Shown here: positions 27,590-37,686 of the stretch, piece after piece
Layout of the letters: each line of letters opens with the position of its first letter
Position numbering within the stretch: position 1 is the stretch's first letter
Translations under genes and position numbers: made by a program
Assembly (NCBI RefSeq): GCF_004028155.1
Contig: NZ_SBII01000001.1
Span: forward strand, 372,001 to 436,000
DNA: 64,000 nucleotides
Reading direction: 5' to 3'
Source: Flavobacterium cerinum
GTDB lineage: Bacteria > Bacteroidota > Bacteroidia > Flavobacteriales > Flavobacteriaceae
Notes under the pieces: model-generated
Told to the model about the DNA's origin: nothing
Databases searched by the model: none
Seen by the model: the letters and a program-made list of their open reading frames with translations, nothing else

Positions 27590-27626
27590 AAAAAGCAACA
27601 TTCTGTTAAAGAGTGTTGCTTTTTTT
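27590..27626 (+). terminator. Intrinsic terminator between ppa and hppA
   Basis: AAAAAGCAACATTCT (27590-27604) pairs with AGAGTGTTGCTTTTT (27610-27624), a 15-bp stem with one G-U pair and a T-run. It makes ppa and hppA separate transcription units. Confidence 0.9.
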
Positions 27627-27677
27627 AGTTTGGTTTTGTTACATTTACAATATTAACAACAAACCAAAACTTTATTT

Positions 27678-30104
27678 ATGGATTCAATAATGATTTACGT
27701 GCCATTAGTAATGGCCGTTTTGGGATTGCTTTTTATGGCAGTCAAAAGATCATGGGTATTAAAACAGGATGCCGGGGATGGAAAAATGAAGGAAATATCG
27801 GATCATATTTATGAAGGCGCCCTGGCCTTTCTTAAAGCAGAATATAGATTACTAACTATTTTTGTTATTATAGCGAGTATCGCACTTGCCGGTATCGCTT
27901 ACATCGTCCCTACCACACACATGCTAATTGTGGTTGCCTTTATCTTTGGGGCATTTTTTTCGGCACTTGCCGGAAACATGGGGATGAAAATTGCAACTAA
28001 AACAAATGTAAGGACCACACAGGCTGCAAGAACAAGTTTGCCTCAGGCATTAAAAGTTTCTTTTGGCGGTGGTACTGTTATGGGGCTTGGTGTTGCCGGT
28101 CTTGCAGTATTAGGCCTTACATCTTTCTTTATATTTTTCTTTCATTACTTTATGGGCGGCGTTTGGACAAATGCTGCTGATATGACTATTGTATTAGAAA
28201 CGCTTGCGGGCTTTTCGCTTGGAGCAGAATCTATTGCATTGTTTGCACGTGTAGGTGGCGGTATTTATACCAAAGCTGCCGATGTAGGTGCAGACCTTGT
28301 AGGTAAAGTTGAAGCGGGTATTCCTGAAGATGACCCACGTAATCCTGCTACTATTGCAGATAACGTAGGGGATAACGTAGGGGATGTTGCCGGTATGGGT
28401 GCCGACCTTTTTGGGTCGTATGTAGCAACCGTATTAGCGGCGATGGTACTGGGCAATTATGTGTTAAGGGATATTATAATTAATAATCCGGGTTTTACTG
28501 ATGCCTTTGGAGGTATAGGGCCAATTTTACTACCAATGGCTATTGCAGGTTTTGGTATTTTGTTCTCGATAATAGGAACCTTAATGGTAAAAATTAAAGA
28601 TAACAATGCAAAAGAAGCTCAGGTTCAGGGTGCTTTGAATGTAGGGAACTGGGTATCGATCGTATTGGTTGCTATTTCTTCTTATTTTTTAATTCAATAC
28701 ATGCTGCCAGCAACCATGAAGATGGAATTTTATGGCGAAGCAGCTAAAGATATATCATCAATGAGGGTGTTTTATGCAGCACTTGTAGGTCTTGTTGTAG
28801 GTGGAGTTATTTCATCGGTTACAGAGTATTATACAGGACTGGGTAAAAAACCGATTTTAGCGATTGTTCAGAAATCGAGTACCGGTGCAGGAACTAACAT
28901 CATTGCTGGTCTTGCAACGGGTATGATTTCTACATTTCCAACAATTTTATTATTTGCAGCAGCGATTTGGTCGTCTTATGCTTTTGCAGGATTTTATGGA
29001 GTAGCACTTGCTGCTTCGGCCATGATGGCTACTACTGCAATGCAGTTGGCAATTGATGCTTTCGGACCAATATCGGATAATGCAGGAGGTATTGCCGAAA
29101 TGAGCGAACTGCCTAAAGAAGTGCGTACCCGTACAGATATTTTAGACTCGGTAGGTAATACTACTGCTGCTACCGGAAAAGGTTTTGCTATTGCTTCGGC
29201 AGCATTAACGTCTCTGGCATTATTTGCTGCTTATGTAACCTTTACAGGAATAGATGGTATTAATATTTTTAAAGCTCCGGTACTGGCTATGCTGTTTGTG
29301 GGAGGTATGATACCTGTGGTGTTCTCGGCTCTGGCAATGAACTCGGTTGGTAAAGCAGCGATGGACATGGTGTATGAAGTAAGAAGACAGTTTCGTGAAA
29401 TACCGGGAATTATGGAAGGAACTGGTAAACCTGAGTATGGTAAATGTGTTGAGATCTCTACAAAAGCAGCTTTAAGAGAAATGATGCTTCCGGGAGTATT
29501 GACTATAGGTTTCCCAATAGCAATTGTACTTTTAGGGATGCTTATTTATCCGGATAATAATCAACTGGTAGCAGAGATGCTTGGAGGATATATGGCTGGT
29601 GTTACTGTGTCAGGTGTATTATGGGCAGTGTTCCAGAATAATGCAGGAGGTGCATGGGATAATGCCAAAAAATCTTTTGAGGCTGGTGTAATGATCAACG
29701 GCGAGATGACCTATAAAGGGTCTGATGCACATAAAGCGGCTGTAACAGGCGATACAGTGGGTGATCCGTTCAAAGATACATCAGGGCCGTCAATGAACAT
29801 CCTGATCAAGCTTACGTGTCTTATCGGGCTTGTAATAGCGCCTATATTGGGCGGACATGTTACCGAAGCACCAATTATTACAAATGTACAGGCAGCAACT
29901 GTTATAGAAAAACCTATAGTAACTGCACAAGAGTCGAGTACAGAAATATCTATTGAGCGTCAAAAAAATGGAGATGGTAAAATAACAGCTACTGTTACGA
30001 TCTCGACTAAAACAGATCTCGAAGAATTAAAAACAGAACAAAAAGTTTTTGAAGGTACAGAGGCTGAAGTGAATGCTCAGATCGATGCTTTTAAAAAGAA
30101 ATAA
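27678..30104 (+). CDS. hppA: Membrane-bound ion-pumping pyrophosphatase
   Basis: This 808-residue, about 16-helix integral membrane pump couples pyrophosphate hydrolysis to export of H+ and/or Na+. Signature motifs: [34 protein letters not shown] (Mg-PPi site) and [32 protein letters not shown] has Ala where K+-independent enzymes carry Lys, so it is probably K+-stimulated. Ion specificity (H+, Na+ or both) cannot be fixed from sequence alone. After the last conserved helix (about residue 727) there is an 81-residue hydrophilic tail rich in Glu/Thr/Lys, not part of the classical pump. A terminator follows. Confidence 0.95.
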   Translation: MDSIMIYVPLVMAVLGLLFMAVKRSWVLKQDAGDGKMKEISDHIYEGALAFLKAEYRLLTIFVIIASIALAGIAYIVPTTHMLIVVAFIFGAFFSALAGNMGMKIATKTNVRTTQAARTSLPQALKVSFGGGTVMGLGVAGLAVLGLTSFFIFFFHYFMGGVWTNAADMTIVLETLAGFSLGAESIALFARVGGGIYTKAADVGADLVGKVEAGIPEDDPRNPATIADNVGDNVGDVAGMGADLFGSYVATVLAAMVLGNYVLRDIIINNPGFTDAFGGIGPILLPMAIAGFGILFSIIGTLMVKIKDNNAKEAQVQGALNVGNWVSIVLVAISSYFLIQYMLPATMKMEFYGEAAKDISSMRVFYAALVGLVVGGVISSVTEYYTGLGKKPILAIVQKSSTGAGTNIIAGLATGMISTFPTILLFAAAIWSSYAFAGFYGVALAASAMMATTAMQLAIDAFGPISDNAGGIAEMSELPKEVRTRTDILDSVGNTTAATGKGFAIASAALTSLALFAAYVTFTGIDGINIFKAPVLAMLFVGGMIPVVFSALAMNSVGKAAMDMVYEVRRQFREIPGIMEGTGKPEYGKCVEISTKAALREMMLPGVLTIGFPIAIVLLGMLIYPDNNQLVAEMLGGYMAGVTVSGVLWAVFQNNAGGAWDNAKKSFEAGVMINGEMTYKGSDAHKAAVTGDTVGDPFKDTSGPSMNILIKLTCLIGLVIAPILGGHVTEAPIITNVQAATVIEKPIVTAQESSTEISIERQKNGDGKITATVTISTKTDLEELKTEQKVFEGTEAEVNAQIDAFKKK

Positions 30105-30118
30105 TATTTTTGATAAAC

Positions 30119-30152
30119 AAAAATGCCCTCACTTTAAGTGAGGGCATTTTTT
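30119..30152 (+). terminator. Intrinsic terminator after hppA
   Basis: A perfect stem AAAATGCCCTCAC with GTGAGGGCATTTT and a 5-base loop, then a T-run, 14 bases after the hppA stop. Being symmetric, it may also end the convergent kinase transcript. Confidence 0.9.
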
Positions 30153-30185
30153 ATTGGACTATGTTTTCATTATTTGCATGGCAGA

Positions 30186-30800
30186 TTAAAATAATCCGTT
30201 AAGTTCTGCATTAATACGGTTAATGATGTCACCAAGATCTTCCGGATTGTCTACAAAATTCACCTTGTCTACATCTACAATAAGCAGTTTGCCTTTGTCA
30301 TATCCCTGTACCCATGCTTCATAACGCTCGTTAAGGCGGCTCAGATAATCTATAGAAATGGTGTTTTCATAGTCGCGTCCGCGTTTGTGAATTTGCTTTA
30401 CCAGGTTAGGTATTGAACTGCGAAGGTAAATAAGCAGATCCGGGGCACCTACAAAACCTTCCATCATATCAAAAAGTGCTTTGTAATTATTAAAATCACG
30501 ATTTGCCATAAGTCCCATTGCATGAAGGTTGGGCGCAAAAATATGCGAATCTTCATAAATGGTCCTGTCCTGAATAATGTTCTTACCGCTTTCACGAATT
30601 TGCATTACCTGACTAAAACGTGTATTAAGGAAATAGATCTGAAGGTTAAATGACCAACGCTCCATCTGATGATAAAAATCATCGAGATAAGGGTTGTCTA
30701 CTACATCTTCATAATGGGGTTCCCACTTAAAATGTTTGGCTAATAATCCTGTAAGAGTCGTTTTTCCGGCACCTATATTTCCTGCTACAGCTATATGCAT
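30186..30800 (-). CDS. Deoxynucleoside kinase
   Basis: This 204-residue dNK/dGK-family kinase salvages deoxynucleosides. P-loop GNIGAGKTT (about 7-15), a Glu and Trp/Phe-lined substrate region (ERWSFNLQIYFL), the DRx motif (IIQDRTIYEDSHIFA) and the LID arginines (HKRGRDYE) are visible. The substrate (dA/dG or dC) cannot be assigned. It overlaps the upstream gene by one base (TAATG), so the two are coupled. Confidence 0.92.
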   Translation of the reverse strand: MHIAVAGNIGAGKTTLTGLLAKHFKWEPHYEDVVDNPYLDDFYHQMERWSFNLQIYFLNTRFSQVMQIRESGKNIIQDRTIYEDSHIFAPNLHAMGLMANRDFNNYKALFDMMEGFVGAPDLLIYLRSSIPNLVKQIHKRGRDYENTISIDYLSRLNERYEAWVQGYDKGKLLIVDVDKVNFVDNPEDLGDIINRINAELNGLF

Positions 30801-31594
30801 TATTTGGATAAAATTATTTTATACGTGTTAATTTCAGAGTCTGTAAAAATAGACAAAATTTGGGCTGTATAATGAAAGCTCTGAAAGCTTTTTTCAACCA
30901 AAGCAATTGGTTTTTGTGTTTGCGTTTCTAAGTTATACAGATAAAGAGCGTTACCTTTTTTTATTAAAGCCTCACTTGACGTGAGCAATTGTATCTGGTC
31001 GTATTCAGGAATAATTCCCAGAAAACCTACATTTCCAAAGAGGTTAACCATGAAGCATTTATTAGAAGTGTCTATCCAATAGAAATAGTTATAATCACTT
31101 TGATAGTACTTAATGTTATCTGAAAAAGGAGGTGTTATGGTCTTGAAATTCTTCTGAATTAAATCATAAAGGCCTAATTGCTGCGTTGTAATGTCGTATA
31201 TCCACAAACGGTTTTGAGAGGCTAGTCCTATAGCCTCAGTAATGAGTGGTTGCGGTACATTAGAAAAATTAATGCGGGTTGTTTCATTAAGCTGATTATC
31301 CAGAAGCACAGCTGTATTAAACTTTCGGTAAAAAAGAATAATCTGAAGTGGATTTTGAAGGTCTGCTTTATAAATTTCACCCAGAGAAACACTTTTGTAA
31401 CGCATGGTTTTGTTGTCTTTCTCTTTGCGAAATTCGTTTTCTACGATGGTGTATTTCCATCCAAAAGCGTCGGTACCCACATAGCGTTGAGGTCCCGCCA
31501 AAGCATTGGAAAGAAGTTTAACCGGAATAGAAGGTTCCTGTGCTGATAATGAAGCATAGCACAGTGTCAGAAAAAGGAACAATAGTTGTTTCAT
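30800..31594 (-). CDS. Exported beta-rich protein of unknown function
   Basis: This 264-residue protein has a signal peptide (MKQLLFLFLTLCYASLSAQ). The rest is repetitive beta structure with Tyr/Trp-containing strands (for example RLWIYDITTQQLGLYDLIQ, YNYFYWIDTSNKCFMVNLF, LYLYNLETQTQ) that looks like a partial beta-propeller. The start at 31594 is the first ATG; the open frame extends 12 bases further only through a TTG. It is coupled to the deoxynucleoside kinase, an arrangement I recall from flavobacterial genomes but cannot explain functionally. Confidence 0.7.
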   Translation of the reverse strand: MKQLLFLFLTLCYASLSAQEPSIPVKLLSNALAGPQRYVGTDAFGWKYTIVENEFRKEKDNKTMRYKSVSLGEIYKADLQNPLQIILFYRKFNTAVLLDNQLNETTRINFSNVPQPLITEAIGLASQNRLWIYDITTQQLGLYDLIQKNFKTITPPFSDNIKYYQSDYNYFYWIDTSNKCFMVNLFGNVGFLGIIPEYDQIQLLTSSEALIKKGNALYLYNLETQTQKPIALVEKSFQSFHYTAQILSIFTDSEINTYKIILSK

Positions 31595-31702
31595 ATTGAT
31601 AGCCAAAGTACAAAAAATAGCCCAACGCTAAAATTTATTATGGCAAAGCACTATTAATTTTAAGCTATTAAATAGTAGTATAACATATTGTTAACACTTG
31701 CT

Positions 31703-31710
31703 TATATTTG
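31703..31710 (+). promoter_or_regulatory. Probable -7 promoter box for the GLPGLI/outer-membrane genes
   Basis: TATATTTG is an exact TAnnTTTG. It lies 140 bases upstream of the first GLPGLI gene, which would give a long 5' leader; I see no terminator or known riboswitch in that leader. Confidence 0.45.
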
Positions 31711-31850
31711 AATCTTCAATAGACAAAAAAGTAAGCATAGTGAATGGATTGTCTTAATTTTTAAAATAAACATAAAACGAAGTAACAAAACAGGACTCAT
31801 GTAGTCTTACTTGTATAAAACGACCTAATTTACATAATACCTATAATACA

Positions 31851-32732
31851 ATGAAAAATACTTTAATCTGTTTCTTTGCAGTTTTGTTATCTACTGCTGC
31901 ACTTCAGGCTCAGAATTTTCAGGGCATGGCTGTATATGAATCTAAAACAAGCCTGGGTGATATGATGCCAAAACTTGACAGCAAGGATATCACACCGGAT
32001 ATGAAAAAGATGATAGAAGAGCGTATGAAGCAAATGTTTGAAAAAACGTTTATTCTGAATTTTGATAAAACCAGTTCTATATATCAGGAAGAAGAAAAAT
32101 TAGGCACCCCCGGAGGTGATAATGGTATGCGAATGATGTCGTCTTTTATGGGCGGCGGCGGTAAGCAGTATAAAAATATTAAAGATAAAAGCCTGCTTAT
32201 AGAAAAGGAAATGTTTGGGAAAGAATTTTTAATTACTGATTCCCTTACACAGATAAAATGGAAAATGGAAAGCGAAACGAAAAAGATCGGTAACTATACC
32301 TGTTATAAGGCAACAGCATCCATACCGGTAGATCAGTCAAATCTTTTAAACTATAAACCTAAAAAGGGTGCAGAAGAGGAGATGAAGAAAAAAAGTGAAT
32401 CGGAACAAAGATCGACCAACTTTATGGATATGGTTGAAATGCCAAAAGAGAAAACTATTACTGCCTGGTATACGCCGGATATACCTGTAAGCCAGGGGCC
32501 TGAAAATTACTGGGGTCTTCCGGGACTTATTCTTGAAGTAAGTGATGATAAAACAACATTGCTTTGTTCTAAAGTGGTAATTAACCCTAAAGAAAAAGTT
32601 GAGATTAAAGCACCTAAAAAAGGCGAGAAGGTTTCCCAGGCTGAGTTCGCTAAGATCATGGCAAAAAAAATGCAGGAAATGCAGGAAATGGGCGGTGGTG
32701 GCCGTGGAGGCAGAATGAGGATTGGAGGTTAA
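31851..32732 (+). CDS. GLPGLI family protein
   Basis: This 293-residue exported protein has a signal peptide (FFAVLLSTAALQAQ) and the naming motif of its family in YWGLPGLILEV (about residues 222-232). An ISQGPENYWGLPG-type segment follows a typical AWYTPDIP. It is related to the next gene along its length (NFQGMAVYESKT, KQYKNIKDKSLLIEKEMFGKEFLI, KKIGNYTCYKAT). It ends in a Met/Gly/Arg-rich tail. GLPGLI proteins are common in Bacteroidota beside outer-membrane barrels; function is unknown. Confidence 0.88.
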   Translation: MKNTLICFFAVLLSTAALQAQNFQGMAVYESKTSLGDMMPKLDSKDITPDMKKMIEERMKQMFEKTFILNFDKTSSIYQEEEKLGTPGGDNGMRMMSSFMGGGGKQYKNIKDKSLLIEKEMFGKEFLITDSLTQIKWKMESETKKIGNYTCYKATASIPVDQSNLLNYKPKKGAEEEMKKKSESEQRSTNFMDMVEMPKEKTITAWYTPDIPVSQGPENYWGLPGLILEVSDDKTTLLCSKVVINPKEKVEIKAPKKGEKVSQAEFAKIMAKKMQEMQEMGGGGRGGRMRIGG

Positions 32733-32860
32733 ACCTGTTTATAATTATCTATTTTAATTCAATGACACATGGGCAAAACTGTTTTTTTAGTTAAGTAACT
32801 ATAAAAATAGTTTTATAACGATTTTTTTAGTTTATTTGCGTAGTCTAAAAACTAATCATT

Positions 32861-33685
32861 ATGAAAAAATATGTTATTTATGTAGCTTTATTAGCTGTGT
32901 TTTCGGGGCGTGCACAAGATTTTCAAGGCATAGCCACTTATGAGTCTAAAACCCAAATGGGAGAATTTGAGGCAGAGGGAGGTAATATAACCCCAGAAAT
33001 TGCGGCAATGGTTAAAGAGCAATTATCTAAATCGTTTGAGAAAAAATACACGCTGCGTTTTAATAAAACAGCTTCTATTTACGATGAAGAAAAACAGCTT
33101 TCAAACGGAGGAGGAGGAGGAATGGATATGCAGATAAATTTTGCAGGTGGAGGAAAGCAATATAAAAATTTAAAGGATAAGGTTTTTATAACTGAAACTG
33201 AAATTTATGATAAAGAGTTCCTTATTAAAGATTCATTATCAAAACTGGAATGGAAGCTGGAAAATGAGACAAAAAAGATAGGTAATTACACTTGTTATAA
33301 GGCTACTATAAAGATTGATAAAAAACCGGACACACCTGATGAAGATGGTAAAGCCGCCAAAGCGATAAATATATTGGGTGCTACGAATAAAGATATAATT
33401 ATTACCGCATGGTATACGCCTGAGATACCTGTAAGCCAGGGGCCGGGGGAATATTGGGGACTACCGGGACTAATACTTGAAGTAAACGATGGTTCTACCT
33501 CGGTGTTATGTTCTAAGATAGTATTAAATCCTAAAGAAAAGATCGAAATAACTGTTCCTAAAAAAGGGAAAAAAGTAACTCAGACAGAATTTGCCAAGAT
33601 ATTAGAAGAAAAGACCAATGACATGATGAAGATGGAAGAAGGTGGGTCTGACGATAATAAAATGATAATTAAAATTGGAGGATAA
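32861..33685 (+). CDS. GLPGLI family protein (second copy)
   Basis: This 274-residue paralogue of the preceding protein has a signal peptide (KKYVIYVALLAVFSGRAQ) and the same block order: DFQGIATYESKT, KQYKNLKDKVFITETEIYDKEFLI, KKIGNYTCYKAT and YWGLPGLILEV. It has a Gly-rich insert near residue 85. A near-consensus TTTATTTG lies upstream. It is 26 bases before the outer-membrane gene, so they are probably co-transcribed. Confidence 0.88.
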   Translation: MKKYVIYVALLAVFSGRAQDFQGIATYESKTQMGEFEAEGGNITPEIAAMVKEQLSKSFEKKYTLRFNKTASIYDEEKQLSNGGGGGMDMQINFAGGGKQYKNLKDKVFITETEIYDKEFLIKDSLSKLEWKLENETKKIGNYTCYKATIKIDKKPDTPDEDGKAAKAINILGATNKDIIITAWYTPEIPVSQGPGEYWGLPGLILEVNDGSTSVLCSKIVLNPKEKIEITVPKKGKKVTQTEFAKILEEKTNDMMKMEEGGSDDNKMIIKIGG

Positions 33686-33711
33686 CCTTTACTAACAACA
33701 CTAACACATTC

Positions 33712-36465
33712 ATGAAGAATTTTGTAATTGCCCTACTATTACTTACCTCTGTTTTTTCTTATTCTCAAAATATAAGAATGGAAGGTGTTTTAAAAGATTC
33801 TACCGGAACATCTCTTGAAATGGCCAATGTTATGGCTGTGAATAAGAATACAAATGCAATGGACTCCTATGCTATTACAAATGAGGCAGGAAAATACCAA
33901 CTGTCTTTAAAAGCAAATACTGCTTATATAATAAAGGCAAGTTATATTGGCTACATGCCTTTTGAAACTACCGTTACTACAGGGGCAGAGAATATTATAA
34001 AAAATATAGTTTTAAAGCAGGGTATTGAACTTAAAGAACTGGAGATCGTTCACGAAATGCCGGTTACGATTAAGGGAGATACAATTGTTTATAATTCTGA
34101 CTCATTTACTAATGGTACCGAGCGTAAGCTGGGGGATGTACTTAGAAAACTACCGGGTGTTGAGGTTGATAAAGACGGAGGTATAAAGGTAGAAGGTAAG
34201 TCGGTTTCTAAATTAATGGTAGAGGGCAAGGATTTTTTTGATGGCGATACTAAGCTCGGTGTGCAAAACATTCCTGCCGATGCGGTGAGCAAGGTAGAAG
34301 TATTGCGCAATTATAATGAAGTGAGCCAGCTTAAAGGTGTTGAGAATAATGAAGATAATGTTGCCATGAACATTAAGCTCAAAGATGGTAAAAAGAACTT
34401 TTGGTTTGGTGATATGAGTGCAGGAGCAAGTATAGGTGAAGGCGAACGTTATATTGTGAATCCAAAAATATTTTATTACAATCCAAAATACAGCTTAAAC
34501 CTTATTGGTAATTTTAATAATACAGGAGAACTGCCGCTTACTATGCAGGACTATTTTAAATTTACCGGTGGTTTTCGTAATATGATGCGTAAAGGGGGTA
34601 CAAGTTTTAATGTAGGATCTAATGATCTTGGACTTTCACTTATGCGTAATAACAGAGCCAAAGAAATCGAAACAAAATTTGGAGCCGGTAACTTTAGTTA
34701 TAATCCGATACCAACATTAACACTAAGTGGATTTGCTATTATTAATTCGAGCAGGACGGCTATGGAAACAAAGAGCCGTAATGTATTGCTTGATCCTATT
34801 ACCGGAGAACCGCAAACAATACAGGATACAGAGGACACATCAGAGCAGAAAAGTGAATTTGCCTTATTTAAGTTGAGCTCCAGCTATAAGCCGAGTAAGA
34901 GTTTACAGCTTGATTATGATGCTTTCATGAAAACATCAAATCAGGAGGAAGGCAATGCATTACTGTCGTCAGTTATGCCCGAAACAAGCCAGAGTCAGGA
35001 TATTTATACGCGCAAAAAGCAAAAGCCATTTTCGTTCAATCAGAATTTAAATTTGTATTATACTCTTAATGATAAAAATGTATTTGCTTTTGCTGCGCAG
35101 CATCTTTATCAGGACGAAGATCCTTTGTATAATGCCAATTTAGCTAATAATCCGTTTCCTAATATACCCGGAGCAGATCCTTCGCTGGGGTTGGGACTTG
35201 AACCGGCATCAAGGTATGATATTTCGCAAAAGCGTTTTATAAAAACTAATAAAGCAGATGCTAAACTGGATTATTATTACATGCTTACATCAAAGAGTAA
35301 TATTAATGTTACTTTAGGAAATACGTATTCATACCAGAATTTTAACTCAGGCATTTTCCAAATGCTGGATGATAGCTCTAAGAACAGTCTTAATGACAAC
35401 ACTGATAATAATGTAGATTATGTTTTTAATGATGTGTTTTTAGGTGTTCATTACAGATTCATTACCGGTAAATTTGAGTTTAATCCCGGAGTAAGTCTGC
35501 ACCGTTACGATACCAATAACGAGCAGTTAGGCAGTAAAGTAGAAAACAATTTTTTTAGGGTCCTGCCGGATGTATTTGCTCAGTTCCAGATTAAAAAAGC
35601 GGAAAGGCTTACCTATAATTACTCTATGACGACTGATTTTACTAACGTGAGCAGTTTTGCACAAGGATTAGTGCTTAACAGCTATAAGTCACTTTTTCAG
35701 GGTAACAGAGATTTAAAGAATGGTTTGTATCAAAACCACTCATTGAATTATTTTAAATACAATATGTTTAATTTTACTCAGATATATGGTGCTGTAAACT
35801 ACAGCCATAGGATGGATGCGATTAAAAACCTTTCGGCATTTAACGGTATCAATCAGATAGGGACTTTGGAGAATTCTCATTTTGCCGATGAAAACCTTTC
35901 GGGATCGGTAGGATATAACAGAAGTTTTGCCCGTTTCTATAAAGCATCTGTTGGAGCTAATCTTACCTGGAGTAAATTTAATAACTTTAGGCTTGATATG
36001 GCTAATTTAGGCGAGCCGGTAACTATAGCAAACTCTATAAGACAGGTTAACGAACAGTTCAATCAGAATTATACAGTTAGCCTTGCTACAAACTATAAGA
36101 ACCTGCCTAACCTAGAAGTAGGCTACGAGATGAGTATTAATGACTATGCGAATAATAAGTTTTATAACCACAGGCCATTTGCTAATTTCAACTTCTTCTT
36201 TTGGGATGCTTTTACGATCAATGCTGATTATGAATACAATCATTATTATAACGATAGTAAGACATCAGATAATGAATATGATTTCCTGAGTGCCGATATA
36301 ATGTATCGTAAAAAAGACAGCCACTGGGAGTTTAAGGTAGGTGGAACAAACTTACTTAATACTACTTCGCTTAATGATGACAGCTTTAATCAGTTCTCTA
36401 CTTATACATCACGTTACAGGGTACAGCCAAGGTATTTGCTGCTAACAATTAAGTACAATCTATAA
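33712..36465 (+). CDS. TonB-dependent receptor-like outer-membrane barrel protein
   Basis: This 917-residue protein has a signal peptide (KNFVIALLLLTSVFSYSQ), an N-terminal CarboxypepD_reg domain (about 20-100, MEGVLKDSTGTSLEMANV, then SYIGYMPFETT), and a plug-like domain (about 120-225, KLPGVEVDKDGGIKVEGK, VEVLRNYNEVSQLKGVENNEDNVAMNIKLK). A large barrel of the outer-membrane protein beta-barrel family follows. It lacks an obvious TonB box and is the usual partner of GLPGLI genes. The substrate is unknown. A terminator follows. Confidence 0.85.
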   Translation: MKNFVIALLLLTSVFSYSQNIRMEGVLKDSTGTSLEMANVMAVNKNTNAMDSYAITNEAGKYQLSLKANTAYIIKASYIGYMPFETTVTTGAENIIKNIVLKQGIELKELEIVHEMPVTIKGDTIVYNSDSFTNGTERKLGDVLRKLPGVEVDKDGGIKVEGKSVSKLMVEGKDFFDGDTKLGVQNIPADAVSKVEVLRNYNEVSQLKGVENNEDNVAMNIKLKDGKKNFWFGDMSAGASIGEGERYIVNPKIFYYNPKYSLNLIGNFNNTGELPLTMQDYFKFTGGFRNMMRKGGTSFNVGSNDLGLSLMRNNRAKEIETKFGAGNFSYNPIPTLTLSGFAIINSSRTAMETKSRNVLLDPITGEPQTIQDTEDTSEQKSEFALFKLSSSYKPSKSLQLDYDAFMKTSNQEEGNALLSSVMPETSQSQDIYTRKKQKPFSFNQNLNLYYTLNDKNVFAFAAQHLYQDEDPLYNANLANNPFPNIPGADPSLGLGLEPASRYDISQKRFIKTNKADAKLDYYYMLTSKSNINVTLGNTYSYQNFNSGIFQMLDDSSKNSLNDNTDNNVDYVFNDVFLGVHYRFITGKFEFNPGVSLHRYDTNNEQLGSKVENNFFRVLPDVFAQFQIKKAERLTYNYSMTTDFTNVSSFAQGLVLNSYKSLFQGNRDLKNGLYQNHSLNYFKYNMFNFTQIYGAVNYSHRMDAIKNLSAFNGINQIGTLENSHFADENLSGSVGYNRSFARFYKASVGANLTWSKFNNFRLDMANLGEPVTIANSIRQVNEQFNQNYTVSLATNYKNLPNLEVGYEMSINDYANNKFYNHRPFANFNFFFWDAFTINADYEYNHYYNDSKTSDNEYDFLSADIMYRKKDSHWEFKVGGTNLLNTTSLNDDSFNQFSTYTSRYRVQPRYLLLTIKYNL

Positions 36466-36508
36466 AATAATTGTAATCGTTATTAAAGGTTATAATGTAA
36501 GAAAAATA

Positions 36509-36540
36509 ATAAAAAGGCTGTTTTTGGACAGCCTTTTTAT
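36509..36540 (+). terminator. Intrinsic terminator after the outer-membrane barrel gene
   Basis: AAAAAGGCTGT (36511-36521) pairs with ACAGCCTTTTT (36528-36538), with a short loop and a T-run, 45 bases past the stop. Confidence 0.9.
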
Positions 36541-36666
36541 GTAGTTAAACTAGAACCTGTCAAATCCTGATTAACAATTAAAAATAAGTTTTATTTTTAG
36601 CCTGAACTGTAAAATCTGCTTGTTTAAAGAGCAGGTATTGTTGAAGATTAATCTGATTATTCTTAG

Positions 36667-36936
36667 ATGGATAAAGTCATAAAATGTATTCCTTATATTG
36701 TCATTCTCTGTCTTATACTCGCTATTTGGTATATTGGTGATGGTGATTACTCTAATGTTTTTATTGCAACACTCTGCGCATCGGTTATTTTTATGCTTAC
36801 TGCGAGTGTGTATATTGTTAGGGTACGCTTAGGTAAAACTATGATGGATGCCGAAAATTATATTATTGTGATGGTTGGGGCTGGAATACTAACGTTTACA
36901 GTGCTTTATGCGAGTTTAGAAAGCCTTTTCCCATAA
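36667..36936 (+). CDS. Small membrane protein, unknown
   Basis: This 89-residue protein is nearly all hydrophobic, with three predicted membrane helices (about 8-24, 31-51 and 65-84) separated by short polar loops (GDGDYSN; VRVRLGKTMMDAENY). I do not recognise a family. It has an independent position between terminator and next gene. It is probably real from composition and start context. Confidence 0.55.
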   Translation: MDKVIKCIPYIVILCLILAIWYIGDGDYSNVFIATLCASVIFMLTASVYIVRVRLGKTMMDAENYIIVMVGAGILTFTVLYASLESLFP

Positions 36937-37017
36937 CAATTTATAGATATATTTTATATTAAGTCCTTTATCTATAGATAAAGGCTATATTTGATGAAGT
37001 AACTTAAAATTATAATT

Positions 37018-37236
37018 ATGTCATCAGATATACAGCTCAAAACCAGTCAATTCAATTCATTAGCATTTGATATCAGGGTAAGCCACCTTGATTTTTTTAG
37101 AGGTAAAACATTATCAAAAGTTTTTAAAATAACGAGAGATGATAAGAATTTACCAATGCTTTCTTTTGCTAGAGGAATAGTTCCTGAAGATATTAAAGAA
37201 AAGCTAAATGCTGCATTTAAAAGTATATTCGTATAG
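37018..37236 (+). CDS. Small protein, unknown (72 aa)
   Basis: This 72-residue, mixed-charge soluble protein has codon use like its neighbours and an A/T-rich start context typical of this genome. I recognise no domain. Its C-terminus (IVPEDIKEKLNAAFKSIF) faintly resembles that of the convergent 75-residue protein at 37280 (IPIMIRKKIEILLSKIF), so the two might be related. Weakly supported. Confidence 0.45.
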   Translation: MSSDIQLKTSQFNSLAFDIRVSHLDFFRGKTLSKVFKITRDDKNLPMLSFARGIVPEDIKEKLNAAFKSIFV

Positions 37237-37279
37237 ACTACAATGTCTTATTGAATGTTTATTATAAGTTGAGGTATTG

Positions 37280-37507
37280 CTATTTAAATATTTTTGATAG
37301 CAGTATTTCTATTTTTTTTCGGATCATTATTGGTATTTCTTTCCTGTAATTAATCCCGGATACATGGATGGAAATATAGGGACTGCACTCTTGTGCCAGT
37401 TTAGTTCCCTGAAGCACATCATGATTTTCTTTCTGAATATCAAGCAATCCTGATTTAAATTCTACAAACTTGTCGTGTAAAATACTTTCTTCATTTACAA
37501 TCTTCAT
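37280..37507 (-). CDS. Small protein, unknown (75 aa)
   Basis: This 75-residue soluble, Lys/Ile-rich protein has no recognised domain. It is convergent with the 72-residue gene, and their C-termini share a loose pattern (I/V-P-x-x-I-K/R-x-K, ending S-x-IF). Its own promoter would lie in the metK-proximal gap. It could be real, but evidence is only an intact frame with plausible composition. Confidence 0.45.
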   Translation of the reverse strand: MKIVNEESILHDKFVEFKSGLLDIQKENHDVLQGTKLAQECSPYISIHVSGINYRKEIPIMIRKKIEILLSKIFK

Positions 37508-37634
37508 AATTCAAGGTGTTTAGGGTTACTTAAATATAAACATCACTTTATAGCAAGAGTGTTAATGTATAGGTAATTGTTATTGTATTTAACTTATGAA
37601 TGTGATTGTAACGAATAATTTTTTAAAGCACGAG

Positions 37635-37663
37635 CAAAAAAAAGAGGATATTGCTATCCTCTT
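37635..37663 (-). terminator. Intrinsic terminator after metK
   Basis: On the minus strand AAGAGGATA pairs with TATCCTCTT across a 4-base loop, followed by a run of T. It starts 24 bases past the metK stop. Confidence 0.9.
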
Positions 37664-37686
37664 CTAATTTGTATATTGTGGGGTTT

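Noticed and set aside
30100..30160. Perfect palindrome considered as an operator
   Set aside because: A-run, GC stem and T-run right after the hppA stop identify it as an intrinsic terminator.
31851..33685. The two GLPGLI genes considered as a recent duplication or a possible assembly artefact
   Set aside because: They differ substantially along their length, including different tails and inserts, so they are ordinary diverged paralogues.
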